IMG/VR virus record: IMGVR_UViG_3300021090_000032
Coordinates: 1 to 48,637 of that record
Source: a virus
Strand: one strand, 5' to 3'
Length of the DNA: 48,637 bases
A program made the translations under genes and the position numbers. The notes beneath the pieces were generated by a model that saw only the letters and a program-made list of their open reading frames with translations, did not search any database and was not told the DNA's origin. Below are positions 41,049 through 47,920 of this stretch, in pieces. How positions within the stretch are numbered: the first letter of the stretch is position 1; each line of letters begins with the position of its first letter.

Positions 41049-42630
41049 TTTCTAGTTTTTCCATCTGTAGATAGAAGGTAGTCATATCCCCCGTCTTTTC
41101 TAGACGAGCGAGGATCTTTTCCTTCCTACCGACGAGAGAGCCAGCCTGCTTTGACTCCTCAAAGTAGCGGTGCGCCCGCTTGATACCATATCGCTGACCG
41201 TCATAGGGATCATCCCCAGGCCATTCCATCACGTCCTCGGGATTTTTTGGATCAGAGACACATGCAACTATAGCATCTATTGCTAGTTTACATGTACTAA
41301 AGATTTGATAACGGGGAAGATTGATCTCTGGCGGCTCCGGATCAAAGAGCTTGTGATAATCGCGTGCGACAGCTTCACCCTTGATGCGGTAAAGCTTCGC
41401 TTCTATCTCAGGATCATAACCGCTAGGAGGTAAATAACGAGGAGGATGAGCTGTCCATCGGAAATAATCATGCAAGAGCATCTTACCACCGATACGATCG
41501 GAGTCCGACTTCTCAACCTCCATGCCAAGCGCTTCAGCTATTTGTACGTCGAGTGTCTTTTCCTCTCCCCTGTTTCCCCAAGCTGATTTATCTAGCGTAG
41601 CAGGAGAACGAAGTCCTGCATAGTCTAATGCCATACGAGCTAGATCGGCTCCCCAAACGCTAATCTTCGTCTGTCGGCAGGCATGCTCTCTAACTAGATA
41701 GATCCTCTCGTCAGGAGAGATAGCAAAGAACCCCGCCCACATCATGGCATCATATCCCCAGTCAATGACTAGGAAAACAGGCCAGTAATCGGGAATTGTA
41801 AAGGGATCACAGACGTGGACTGCGTTTGACGGTTCATCAAAGTTGTGGATCGAACGGAACTCACGGAAGACAGCGCCAGCAATGGCGTCCCAATCTCCAT
41901 AGAGCTTAGAACGTTTCTCTGCTTCGGGGAGGAGATTGAGGGAGTTGATGTAGGTAGGATCGCGCTCCATGATAAGGGGATTATCAGTTACGCGAGCTTT
42001 GATAAAGATTCGCTTTACTAGCGTACCATCAGGCATCAGCTCTGCTATGATCCGACCACCTTCTTTACACGGATCAATAAACCTTTCCTTGACCCATGCG
42101 TGGCCGATGCCGAGGGGATTCGAAGCAGCTCTGGCATACGCTGGTAAACCCTCAACAGTTGTACGACAGCGAGAGTGTACAAGATACATCCAACGGAAGC
42201 GAGTGAACGCCGTGAGTTCGTCGAAGGCCACGTAGTTATACTGCGCCGTGTCGTGGTCATATGCTTGATCGTCTTTTGCGAGATAAGAGAAGCGAATCTT
42301 CGCTCCAGAGGGAAACGTCCAGAAGTGTTCCGTCCCATTATAGACTCCGCCGAAGAGCTTATACCACGTTTGGCTCTCATGTATGAGACTCTCTTCTAAC
42401 TGAGGAAAAGACTCACGGAAGAGGATACCGTGGAATCGAGGATGTAGATGATACTTCCTAAGGATCGGGTCCATAAGAAGCATGAAGGATTTGCCAGGAC
42501 CTGCTGCCCCGCCAAAGAATCCTTCTTTAATTGTTACGGGAATAGCTGCGAAGGTCTCTTGCTTCGGAAAGAGCTTAATGTCTACCCTGGGTTGATCTGG
42601 CGGGAGGATCTCTACCGAAGGAGAACTCAT
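40966..42630 (-). CDS. terL: Terminase large subunit
   Basis: ATG 42630 overlaps the small-subunit stop (ATGA); 554 aa. Walker A is GGAAGPGKS (K47), Walker B is YVAFDE (D137-E138), followed by a coupling motif near ARAASNP. The C-terminal RNase H-like nuclease starts with FLVIDWGYD and has a later DKSAWGNRG. Full length for the family. It cuts and pumps phage DNA into the procapsid through the portal at 36420. The last 27 codons overlap the following gene. Confidence 0.92.
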   Translation of the reverse strand: MSSPSVEILPPDQPRVDIKLFPKQETFAAIPVTIKEGFFGGAAGPGKSFMLLMDPILRKYHLHPRFHGILFRESFPQLEESLIHESQTWYKLFGGVYNGTEHFWTFPSGAKIRFSYLAKDDQAYDHDTAQYNYVAFDELTAFTRFRWMYLVHSRCRTTVEGLPAYARAASNPLGIGHAWVKERFIDPCKEGGRIIAELMPDGTLVKRIFIKARVTDNPLIMERDPTYINSLNLLPEAEKRSKLYGDWDAIAGAVFREFRSIHNFDEPSNAVHVCDPFTIPDYWPVFLVIDWGYDAMMWAGFFAISPDERIYLVREHACRQTKISVWGADLARMALDYAGLRSPATLDKSAWGNRGEEKTLDVQIAEALGMEVEKSDSDRIGGKMLLHDYFRWTAHPPRYLPPSGYDPEIEAKLYRIKGEAVARDYHKLFDPEPPEINLPRYQIFSTCKLAIDAIVACVSDPKNPEDVMEWPGDDPYDGQRYGIKRAHRYFEESKQAGSLVGRKEKILARLEKTGDMTTFYLQMEKLENDENSSDVVSRRPGRTISGRHPRYRGH

Positions 42631-43184
42631 GTCAATTGTTTCTGATCGGGGCGAGCTGCTACGACGATAACCTCGCCGTACTCCGCCTCCGATCTAACTC
42701 TAGGAGGATGAACAAAGACAGCAACGTTAGTTCCAGCCTGCTTCGGCGTTAGCTTATCGACGATGGTTGCGAGGTCTTTCGCTGCTCCAACCGCTGCACG
42801 TATAGGTAGAGTACCTAGATTCTGATCGTTGATGACAGAGGCGAACATACCGGCTACGCGTTCTAGAGCTACCTCTCTCAGATCCTTCCTCTGCTTGCCA
42901 ACTATCTCATCAATCGTATCCTTCATCTCTTCATCGTGACGATTGACTCCTACGTTTCCCTTCTTCGACTGCATGACTGTGCTCTTACTGACGTTGAATG
43001 CATCGGCAACAGAGACAATCGTATCATGATGTGCAGCTACACCAATGATCGTCCGAATCGACTGAGGGATATCCTTCGCTCCATGGGTCCTACCGTTCGA
43101 CTTCTTGATGAAGGTAGGAGAAGAGACTGCGAGATTCCTCGGATCATTAAGAAGTTCTGACGCTCGCTCTGGCGTGATTTCCAT
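42627..43184 (-). CDS. terS: Terminase small subunit
   Basis: ATG 43184; 185 aa. An HTH-type N-terminal part (IVSVADAFNVSKSTVMQSKKG) is followed by a helical middle (TIDEIVGKQRKDLREVALER) and a C-terminal region that would contact TerL. Immediate coupling to the large subunit and size support the call. It would recognise the packaging start site, which in many phages lies in or near this gene, here possibly in 43373-44039. Confidence 0.75.
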   Translation of the reverse strand: MEITPERASELLNDPRNLAVSSPTFIKKSNGRTHGAKDIPQSIRTIIGVAAHHDTIVSVADAFNVSKSTVMQSKKGNVGVNRHDEEMKDTIDEIVGKQRKDLREVALERVAGMFASVINDQNLGTLPIRAAVGAAKDLATIVDKLTPKQAGTNVAVFVHPPRVRSEAEYGEVIVVAARPDQKQLT

Positions 43185-43186
43185 AT

Positions 43187-43372
43187 CTATCTAGACTTCT
43201 CGAAGAGTGTAGGGATACTCTGATTAACTATCTGTGCTTCGTAATCATAAAAGTCAACAGTCATGGGGACCCGGAGCATCTTCGCTCCTTTCCAATTCTT
43301 TACGACGATACGAGGCTTGAATGGGAACGTGAGGAGAGTGACTAAACTCATTAGGAATGATCTTCGTATCAT
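43187..43372 (-). CDS. Small hypothetical protein, 61 aa
   Basis: ATG 43372 has GGGGGAG 6 nt upstream; ATG 43351 is an alternative. A hydrophobic N-terminus (FLMSLVTLLTFPF) precedes a short basic/aromatic domain. First gene of the leftward operon, transcribed from the promoter near 43548-43576. Function unknown. Confidence 0.5.
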   Translation of the reverse strand: MIRRSFLMSLVTLLTFPFKPRIVVKNWKGAKMLRVPMTVDFYDYEAQIVNQSIPTLFEKSR

Positions 43373-43406
43373 CTATAACTCCCCCAAAAGACTTAACAAA
43401 AAGGGA

Positions 43407-43438
43407 CCGCGATCTATATGGAAGGTCTCCGCGATCTA
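43407..43438 (+). repeat. 10-bp direct repeat, CCGCGATCTA twice
   Basis: CCGCGATCTA at 43407-43416 and 43429-43438, 22 bp apart (about two helical turns), just downstream of the leftward promoter and upstream of the first late gene. Suitable for a dimeric regulator or TerS binding; both are guesses. Confidence 0.5.
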
Positions 43439-43547
43439 ACCTCGGTGTTTCCTCCGAGGCAATCCAGCTGGTGACCAACCCGTATCAAAGTCTACCTCCT
43501 CCCCAAGAGTTAGATTCTGAAACGTAATAGACCACGGTCCCCCTCAG

Positions 43548-43576
43548 ATGATACGAACTCCTCGGGAAAAAGTCAA
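43548..43576 (-). promoter_or_regulatory. Sigma70-type promoter of the leftward late operon
   Basis: On the minus strand TTGACT (43576-43571), 17 bp, TATCAT (43553-43548). Transcription would begin near 43541 and run into the 43372 gene and TerS. The palindrome cluster begins 11 bp upstream of the -35, a position used by activators or looping repressors. The spacing is ideal and both hexamers match well. Confidence 0.6.
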
Positions 43577-43586
43577 GGCCTAATTG

Positions 43587-43634
43587 CTGTTCGTAAACCC
43601 TGTTCAGCCTGATCCTGTTCACTCTATGAACAGG
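43587..43634 (+). repeat. Dispersed palindrome copy 6 with two extra half-sites
   Basis: CCTGTTCA CTCTA TGAACAGG at 43614-43634 is the only copy with both arms complete to 8 bases. Half-sites CTGTTCG (near 43587) and CCTGTTCA (43599-43606) lie to its left, at 10-16 bp spacing. This is the densest cluster in the window and abuts the late promoter. Confidence 0.75.
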
Positions 43635-44039
43635 TTATGTCCTATACCCTAATGTCTATAAGCATGCTTAAATAAAGACTAGTAAATATGGGACCCTTTT
43701 AAGCTAGACTCTTTTCTGTGAAAACACGGGAGGTTGAGGATCCCCCCCGGCCGGCACGGATGGGACCCGCCCGGTCAGGCACCCCGTACCGGCGGATTGG
43801 ATCGCCCGATACGGCGCATTGAAGGGACGGGGCCGGCGCAGAATTTTCGCCAAGTTTATTTTTCGACGCGCAAAATCCGCACGACAAACCCCTCGCCACG
43901 GCCTAGCTTGTGGGTAGCTGGCAATGCCGCCAGTGACCGGGCTCGGATAGCTCGGGTTCTTTGAAAGCTTGCCAGACCCGGACCGGATCGGTGGTGAAAC
44001 CCCACGTCCGCACGGGACTGGCACAGGAAAGAGGACAAG

Positions 44040-44492
44040 ATGGCCGAATTGCATAAGCCGTGGATTCTGCTCGCAGTCGCCGCAGGCCTCGCACGTCTCG
44101 AGGATGCCAAGGTGAAGATCAACGATCTTCCGAACAAAGGCGACAAGCACGAGGAACCGTTCAAGTCGGTCGTTTTCGACGTGGACAGCCGTGAAGCGGC
44201 CTCGGAGTTGTTCGATCTGGCCGAAGCGGCCAAGGGCACCGTCAAGGTCGAAGTGGACGGCAAGGAGACGGAAGTTCCCGCCGAGAATCCGCTGTCCGTT
44301 TTGCTCGGCTACGCCTACGGCCTGAACTGCCGCGCGAAGGTTCGGGCTCAGTATGAGGCGAAGTTCGAGGACCCGGACAAGGCGGTCAAGAAGATCGCCG
44401 AGATGCTGGTCAAGTCGGGTCAGTTCAAGTCCCTCGACAAGGCTTTGGCCGCTGCCAAGCTCATGCGCGAGGAGCCCGACGAAACCGAGTAG
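44040..44492 (+). CDS. Hypothetical protein, 150 aa, GC-rich
   Basis: ATG 44040 has AGAGGACAAG upstream. Acidic/basic alpha-beta protein: SVVFDVDSREAASELFDLAEAA, a beta pair (TVKVEVDGKETEV), then helices (KIAEMLVKSGQFKSLDKAL). Codons are strongly G/C-ending, unlike the late genes next door. First gene of the right-hand block. No family recognised; high codon optimisation suggests abundant expression. Confidence 0.65.
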   Translation: MAELHKPWILLAVAAGLARLEDAKVKINDLPNKGDKHEEPFKSVVFDVDSREAASELFDLAEAAKGTVKVEVDGKETEVPAENPLSVLLGYAYGLNCRAKVRAQYEAKFEDPDKAVKKIAEMLVKSGQFKSLDKALAAAKLMREEPDETE

Positions 44493-44500
44493 GCTCGACC

Positions 44501-44536
44501 ACGGCCTGCGGGGGGTTCACGCCCCTCGTAGGCCGT
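44501..44536 (+). terminator. Strong GC hairpin after first right-hand gene
   Basis: ACGGCCT (44501-44507) pairs with AGGCCGT (44530-44536), with a second GGGG/CCCC stem inside. No T-run follows, so it may be a partial terminator, an RNA stabiliser for the upstream message or an attenuator. A TATAAT sequence occurs at 44571-44576, before the next gene. Confidence 0.5.
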
Positions 44537-44587
44537 ATCGAACCCGCCAGAGTCGTATGACAATCTACCGTATAATGGAGGATGAAG

Positions 44588-44890
44588 ATGCCCAATTGTT
44601 TCAATCTCACCCGCATCGGTGAATCTGAACCGACAAAGCTTCAGACCATCGACGATATGATGCGGGCTCACTTCGGCGCTCCCGCCGATCCTGTGAAGTG
44701 GTATCTCGGATGGTACAACTCAGTCGGCTTTGCCCTCGCGGTGGGAAAGCGCTTCTCAGAGATCAAAAAGATCTACCGCGACTACGTTGCCGAGTCTCAC
44801 GAACCCGCCGACGAACAGATGGTCAAGGTGATCGAATGGCTCGAAGAGAATTTCGAGTCGAACGCCTGGGCGGAAATCGGCCGACGCTAG
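44588..44890 (+). CDS. Hypothetical protein, 100 aa
   Basis: ATG 44588 is chosen because GGAGG lies 6 nt upstream; ATG 44582 directly abuts it. Contains WYLGWYNSVGFALAVGK and a C-terminal acidic helix (VKVIEWLEENFESNAWAEI). GC-ending codons as in the gene upstream. Not recognised. A terminator follows. Confidence 0.6.
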   Translation: MPNCFNLTRIGESEPTKLQTIDDMMRAHFGAPADPVKWYLGWYNSVGFALAVGKRFSEIKKIYRDYVAESHEPADEQMVKVIEWLEENFESNAWAEIGRR

Positions 44891-44898
44891 ATCCTCCC

Positions 44899-44941
44899 CG
44901 AACGGCCCGAGAGTAGAACCTCCCGAGCCGTTCGTGTCTTT
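44899..44941 (+). terminator. Rho-independent terminator
   Basis: CGAACGGC (44899-44906) pairs perfectly with GCCGTTCG (44927-44934), then TGTCTTT. It closes the two-gene right-hand unit. Confidence 0.6.
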
Positions 44942-45011
44942 ACCCTTCCCCACCTACTCTCCAACGAGCGCGACGGCCTCGTTCCCTCCCGATAATCCAA
45001 CGAGCTATCTT

Positions 45012-45029
45012 GTTCATATCCTGAACAGG
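45012..45029 (+). repeat. Dispersed palindrome copy 7
   Basis: GTTCA TATCC TGAACAGG in the gene-free stretch just before the TA-rich island. Confidence 0.75.
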
Positions 45030-45049
45030 GTAAACCCGTGCCGACATCT

Positions 45050-45325
45050 GGGTATATATATATACCCCCCCTAGCCCGCGCGCTATCTAGCCGGGCGTTC
45101 GGGCCGGCGGTTATCAAATGTCTACCAGCCTCGACCTCTTCTCTTTCTCCAGACATCCCACTTTCTCTTTCTACCCTTCCTTTTATATATATATTTTAGT
45201 ATATAGATATAGATAGAGGAGAGGAGAGGAGGAGAGGGAGGCGAGGACGTCGGGGAGGGCAGGCCGTCCCCAGCTACCTCGCCCCGGGGAGCCCGAGCCG
45301 GGGGGAGGGGTATATATATATATAC
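45050..45325 (+). other. TA-tract and purine-rich island, replication-origin candidate
   Basis: Three alternating TA tracts: a perfect 18-bp palindrome GGG-(TA)6-CCC at 45050-45067, a TA-rich stretch at 45181-45210, and GGGG-(TA)7-CC at 45307-45325. Between them runs a GA-only purine tract (about 45214-45245) and GC-rich sequence. Easily melted TA blocks framed by GC and next to palindrome copy 7 resemble an origin or a DNA-bending control site. No coding sequence is convincing between 44942 and 45606. Confidence 0.4.
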
Positions 45326-45511
45326 CGTTGTCTATCCTAAAACCGGCAGCTAAGTAACTGACCCGGGGATACTTACAAGAATTGGGCGAGGGGTGCGCAC
45401 TTTATGTGATCCTTTTCTCTTTAAGCTCTTATAGAGAATTAGTATTTACAGACTATACCATCCCCCCAGACGATTTATTTCCAAATCCTCTAATCTTTTT
45501 TCAATCGTGGG

Positions 45512-45540
45512 TTGACAGATACCGCGCGGAGGCCTATCTT
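45512..45540 (+). promoter_or_regulatory. Strong sigma70-type promoter
   Basis: TTGACA (45512-45517), 17 bp, TATCTT (45535-45540). Perfect -35 and spacing. The start would fall near 45547, at the foot of a GC hairpin, and transcription would run into the 45607 gene and the zinc-ribbon cluster. Confidence 0.65.
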
Positions 45541-45547
45541 CCAAGTA

Positions 45548-45567
45548 GCGGGGGGTTCCGCCCCCGC
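45548..45567 (+). promoter_or_regulatory. 5'-end GC hairpin of the right-hand transcript
   Basis: GCGGGGG (45548-45554) and CCCCCGC (45561-45567) form a 7-bp all-GC stem with loop GTTCCG, starting within a base or two of the predicted transcription start. A hairpin at the very 5' end shields messages from RNase E-type decay. It is not a good terminator since only ATTT follows at a distance. Confidence 0.5.
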
Positions 45568-45606
45568 AAGATTTGCGCCGCTCAGTAAAACCGAAAGAGG
45601 GTAAAG

Positions 45607-45768
45607 ATGGAATACTGCGATAGGCAAGGCTGCTTGAGGAGGGGAGAAGATATCCGAATCCTCTCAGACGGATGCCGGGTCACAGTATGCAAGGACGATC
45701 TACGTTACTTCAAGGAAGAGGGTGAAAAGCCCAGCGTATACTTCCACGAGCATACGGTGGTAAGCTAG
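45607..45768 (+). CDS. Zinc-binding mini-protein, 53 aa
   Basis: ATG 45607 has GAGGGTAAAG upstream. Cys at 4, 9, 23 and 28 (CDRQGC, then GCRVTVCKDD) give a C-x4-C-x13-C-x4-C site. It is the first gene behind the 45512 promoter. Not recognised; likely an early host-interaction protein by position. Confidence 0.5.
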   Translation: MEYCDRQGCLRRGEDIRILSDGCRVTVCKDDLRYFKEEGEKPSVYFHEHTVVS

Positions 45769-45800
45769 ATCGAGTCCCAATCTGGTACACTAGAAAGACA

Positions 45801-46220
45801 ATGAGTAAGCTAAAGAGAAGTCGATGCGATCACGATAGCAGGTTGCATCGTTACAAGAAATTCCTGACAGCGAACAATAAGCCTATTTGGCATTGTATCG
45901 ACTGCACGTCACGCGCTAACTTCGACATGGCGATTGTGACGAATCTAGCGCGGTGCTACGATTGCGAGACGGTATTCGGGCTATCGCTCGACCGGCTTCA
46001 TTCTGTTTCAAACGGGCATAAACTCGGCCTTATCGACGGCGTTCCGATTACGTGCGGTCATCCTGATTGTGCGGAGAGAAAAGCAGATAAGGTACGTAGA
46101 GCATACGCCGAAACACTAGTAGAACGCGTGATGGAAAAGCTCGCAGCGGCGGCGCCGACCAGTTCAGAGTCTGAACAGGATGGCGAGGCGCTTCTCTTGT
46201 CTATGATGAAGGGAGAGTGA
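45801..46220 (+). CDS. Zinc-finger-rich hypothetical protein, 139 aa
   Basis: ATG 45801. Several Cys/His groups: CDHDSRLHRYKK, WHCIDC, CYDC, then CGHPDCAERK. Two zinc sites are likely. The C-terminal helix (RAYAETLVERVMEKLAAAAP) ends in a Ser/Glu tail encoded by palindrome copy 8. Function unknown; a nucleic-acid or protein adaptor is plausible. Confidence 0.6.
   Translation: MSKLKRSRCDHDSRLHRYKKFLTANNKPIWHCIDCTSRANFDMAIVTNLARCYDCETVFGLSLDRLHSVSNGHKLGLIDGVPITCGHPDCAERKADKVRRAYAETLVERVMEKLAAAAPTSSESEQDGEALLLSMMKGE
46162..46179 (+). repeat. Dispersed palindrome copy 8
   Basis: GTTCA GAGTC TGAACAGG, 42 nt before the stop of the 45801-46220 gene, encoding its disordered SSESEQDG tail. Confidence 0.75.
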
Positions 46221-46221
46221 C

Positions 46222-46419
46222 GTGACTCTAACTAGTTGTCAATGTGAGCACACTGCTCACATCGCAGAACGAGCCATGACGCCTAATGGCAATCCGGGTC
46301 ATCGCTATGGCGTCAACTTCTTCGACACAAACCTCACTACGGTCAAAACACCCTACGGAACTTTCAGGGTCTGCAGGGACTGCCGAGCAGACTGTTTCCA
46401 GGACATAAAGGGAGAGTGA
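46222..46419 (+). CDS. Small Cys/His protein, 65 aa
   Basis: GTG 46222 lies 1 nt after the previous stop, with GGGAGAG upstream. CQCEHTAH near the N-terminus and CRDCRADC near the C-terminus give a likely zinc site around a beta hairpin (NLTTVKTPYGTFRV). Not recognised. Confidence 0.5.
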   Translation: MTLTSCQCEHTAHIAERAMTPNGNPGHRYGVNFFDTNLTTVKTPYGTFRVCRDCRADCFQDIKGE

Positions 46420-46420
46420 G

Positions 46421-46756
46421 ATGCGTGATTCTCAGTCGTTCTGTAGTTGGTGTGAGAAGCAAGACTGCAAGTGTGAATATAACTTTCACAGAGCAGTCTT
46501 CGCAGAGAAGCTCGAAACCTATGCTGTCCCCCGGCCCAAGACGTATGCTGACCGCAAGTGGCTGGAGGGGTACAGCGAGACGGCTCGGACGATCGAACCG
46601 ACGATTCTCAGCTGCCACAAGGAAAGATGGATCGTCGTAGCCCTCCGAGTCGCTCGGGAGCGAGTCCGCGAGATGCGGATCAAGATGCAGAAGAAGGACC
46701 TAACCGCCCGCGGCGCCGGTCAGATCGACGCTTGGCTCGATGCGGTGGGTTGCTGA
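46421..46756 (+). CDS. Cys-rich N-terminus plus helical protein, 111 aa
   Basis: ATG 46421 follows GGGAGAGTGAG. CSWCEKQDCKC at the N-terminus is a compact zinc knuckle; the rest is helical and basic (RVARERVREMRIKMQKKD). GC-rich codons. Part of the chain of small zinc proteins. Function unknown. Confidence 0.55.
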   Translation: MRDSQSFCSWCEKQDCKCEYNFHRAVFAEKLETYAVPRPKTYADRKWLEGYSETARTIEPTILSCHKERWIVVALRVARERVREMRIKMQKKDLTARGAGQIDAWLDAVGC

Positions 46757-46758
46757 GA

Positions 46759-46947
46759 ATGCGTGCTCCCTTCGTTCCCTCTACCTCAGGACTCTGCACC
46801 ACCTGTGGTCATGGCGCGATGGTCCATGTGTACCGCTGCTACGTCAAGGGCTGCAAGTGCAAGCGGTATGAACCGCCTACAGAGAAGGACACTCCCCTCA
46901 AGCTTTCTGGCACGTTTCACAATCCCACTAACAAGGAGATATCATGA
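46759..46947 (+). CDS. Zinc-ribbon mini-protein, 62 aa
   Basis: ATG 46759 lies 2 nt after the previous stop; upstream in-frame sequence back to 46558 belongs to the previous gene in another frame. CTTCGHG and CYVKGCKCKRY form a zinc ribbon, then a Pro/Lys linker and a Thr/Asn-rich end. The next start overlaps its stop (ATGA). Confidence 0.55.
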   Translation: MRAPFVPSTSGLCTTCGHGAMVHVYRCYVKGCKCKRYEPPTEKDTPLKLSGTFHNPTNKEIS

Positions 46948-47076
46948 ACGGACAGCTCAATAATTCAGCATGGCGGAGTCCACACGTTCAAGAACAAAGA
47001 TGGGAGCAAGACAAAGATCACGCTTCCCGCTCTCAAGCTCACCGCGTTCGTTTCGACGACGCCGACCAAGGGCTAA
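46944..47076 (+). pseudogene. Frameshifted small gene
   Basis: ATG 46944 has AAGGAG at ideal spacing and overlaps the previous stop, but its frame soon becomes His/Arg/Gln-rich and unlike protein. From about 46960 the +1 frame reads as good coding sequence (HGGVHTFKNKDGSKTKI, then LPALKLTAFVSTTPTKG) and stops at TAA 47074-47076. That frame has no start codon of its own. So either one base is missing or extra, a programmed +1 shift exists, or the gene is broken. Confidence 0.5.
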
Positions 47077-47088
47077 CCCACAAACATC

Positions 47089-47721
47089 ATGCTCACAGGG
47101 TTCTACAGGAACTCTCTTCCCGGAGAACCCTCGCACTTTTTCTATGATATCTCAGAGATTGTTATCCGGTCATACTGCGGACGATTCGAGATGCTTCGTT
47201 CTACGTTGTTCGAGAGCACGTATGTCACGTGTCCTGTCTGCCTAGGAAAAGGAGATGAAGTGGACGAAACTGAAGTCAGATTGAGTGGCGCCGAACCTGA
47301 CCTCTCGACTGAAGAGTACATGAGCATCTTCAATCGGATGGTCAACGATGGCGAAGAGCTCGGCTATCACTTGCCGGCTGTGAAGGAAATGACGCCTGAA
47401 GAGCTCGTGGATCACGTCAACCTGCTCTCTCGCTTTTCCACACGTATCAGGATAGCGAAACAGGCGGCGAAGATTACCCTCGAAGCCAAGCGTATTCACC
47501 TCGATGGACAGCAACGCGAGGCCTTGAAGCTTCGTGACATGCAGTACAAGCCAAAGCCGGCGGCTACGACATCGTCATCCCCCCGTCGCAAGGCGGGAAC
47601 GGCGAAGGTCGAGGATGCCGTAGAGGGTATCATGCGCCTCATGGGATGCACGCGCGAGCAGGCTGAGAAGCGCCTCGCGAAAGCGAAGGCTGTCTCGGAA
47701 GCTTCAGACGAGAAGAGTTAG
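47089..47721 (+). CDS. Hypothetical protein with zinc knuckle and UBA-like end, 210 aa
   Basis: ATG 47089 lies 12 nt after an in-frame TAA of the frameshifted gene and has no clear ribosome site. The N-terminal part (SHFFYDISEIVIRSYCG) continues to VTCPVCLGKG. A helical middle (ELVDHVNLLSRFSTRIRIAKQ) leads to a linker and a C-terminal three-helix UBA-like segment (DAVEGIMRLMGCTREQAEK). GC-rich codons. Function unknown; the tail may bind proteins. Confidence 0.6.
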   Translation: MLTGFYRNSLPGEPSHFFYDISEIVIRSYCGRFEMLRSTLFESTYVTCPVCLGKGDEVDETEVRLSGAEPDLSTEEYMSIFNRMVNDGEELGYHLPAVKEMTPEELVDHVNLLSRFSTRIRIAKQAAKITLEAKRIHLDGQQREALKLRDMQYKPKPAATTSSSPRRKAGTAKVEDAVEGIMRLMGCTREQAEKRLAKAKAVSEASDEKS

Positions 47722-47729
47722 GAGGAGAG

Positions 47730-47918
47730 GTGAAATCCAGCACAGTCGAAATCAAGGCTTACGTCGAGGCAAGGCATCAGATGAGCCTCGACAATCTGCG
47801 CACAGCTATCGTCCTCCAAGAGCGCAGACTCAAGGCATCGCAACAGGAAGTCGTATATCACTCGGCCGTTCTTGCCGGATACACGCAGGCGCTGCTCGAA
47901 AAGCAAGAGGGGATATAG
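47730..47918 (+). CDS. Small coiled-coil protein, 62 aa
   Basis: GTG 47730 has GGAGGAGAG directly upstream. Single long helix (SLDNLRTAIVLQERRLKASQ) with heptad-like hydrophobics. Not recognised; its stop is 2 nt before the lipoprotein gene. Confidence 0.5.
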   Translation: MKSSTVEIKAYVEARHQMSLDNLRTAIVLQERRLKASQQEVVYHSAVLAGYTQALLEKQEGI

Positions 47919-47920
47919 AC

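Larger units (their letters stand above)
43373..44039 (+). other. Divergent control region between late operon and right-hand genes
   Basis: No gene. It holds a leftward promoter, a 10-bp direct repeat (43407/43429), a 6-bp hairpin CCTCGG/CCGAGG (43439-43458), the palindrome cluster (43587-43634), a 12-bp palindrome TAAGCATGCTTA (43659-43670), and from about 43740 a GC-rich segment with CCGGCCGG. The sharp change from AT-rich to GC-rich near 43740 marks a mosaic boundary. A packaging or replication site could also lie here. Confidence 0.55.

Noticed and set aside
43704-44150. 148-codon leftward ORF in the control region
   Set aside because: It runs antisense into the well-supported 44040 gene and is the usual by-product of GC-rich DNA.
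45382-45588. 68-codon rightward ORF from a TTG
   Set aside because: It runs across the TTGACA/TATCTT promoter and the GC hairpin, has no ribosome site and an unlikely protein composition.
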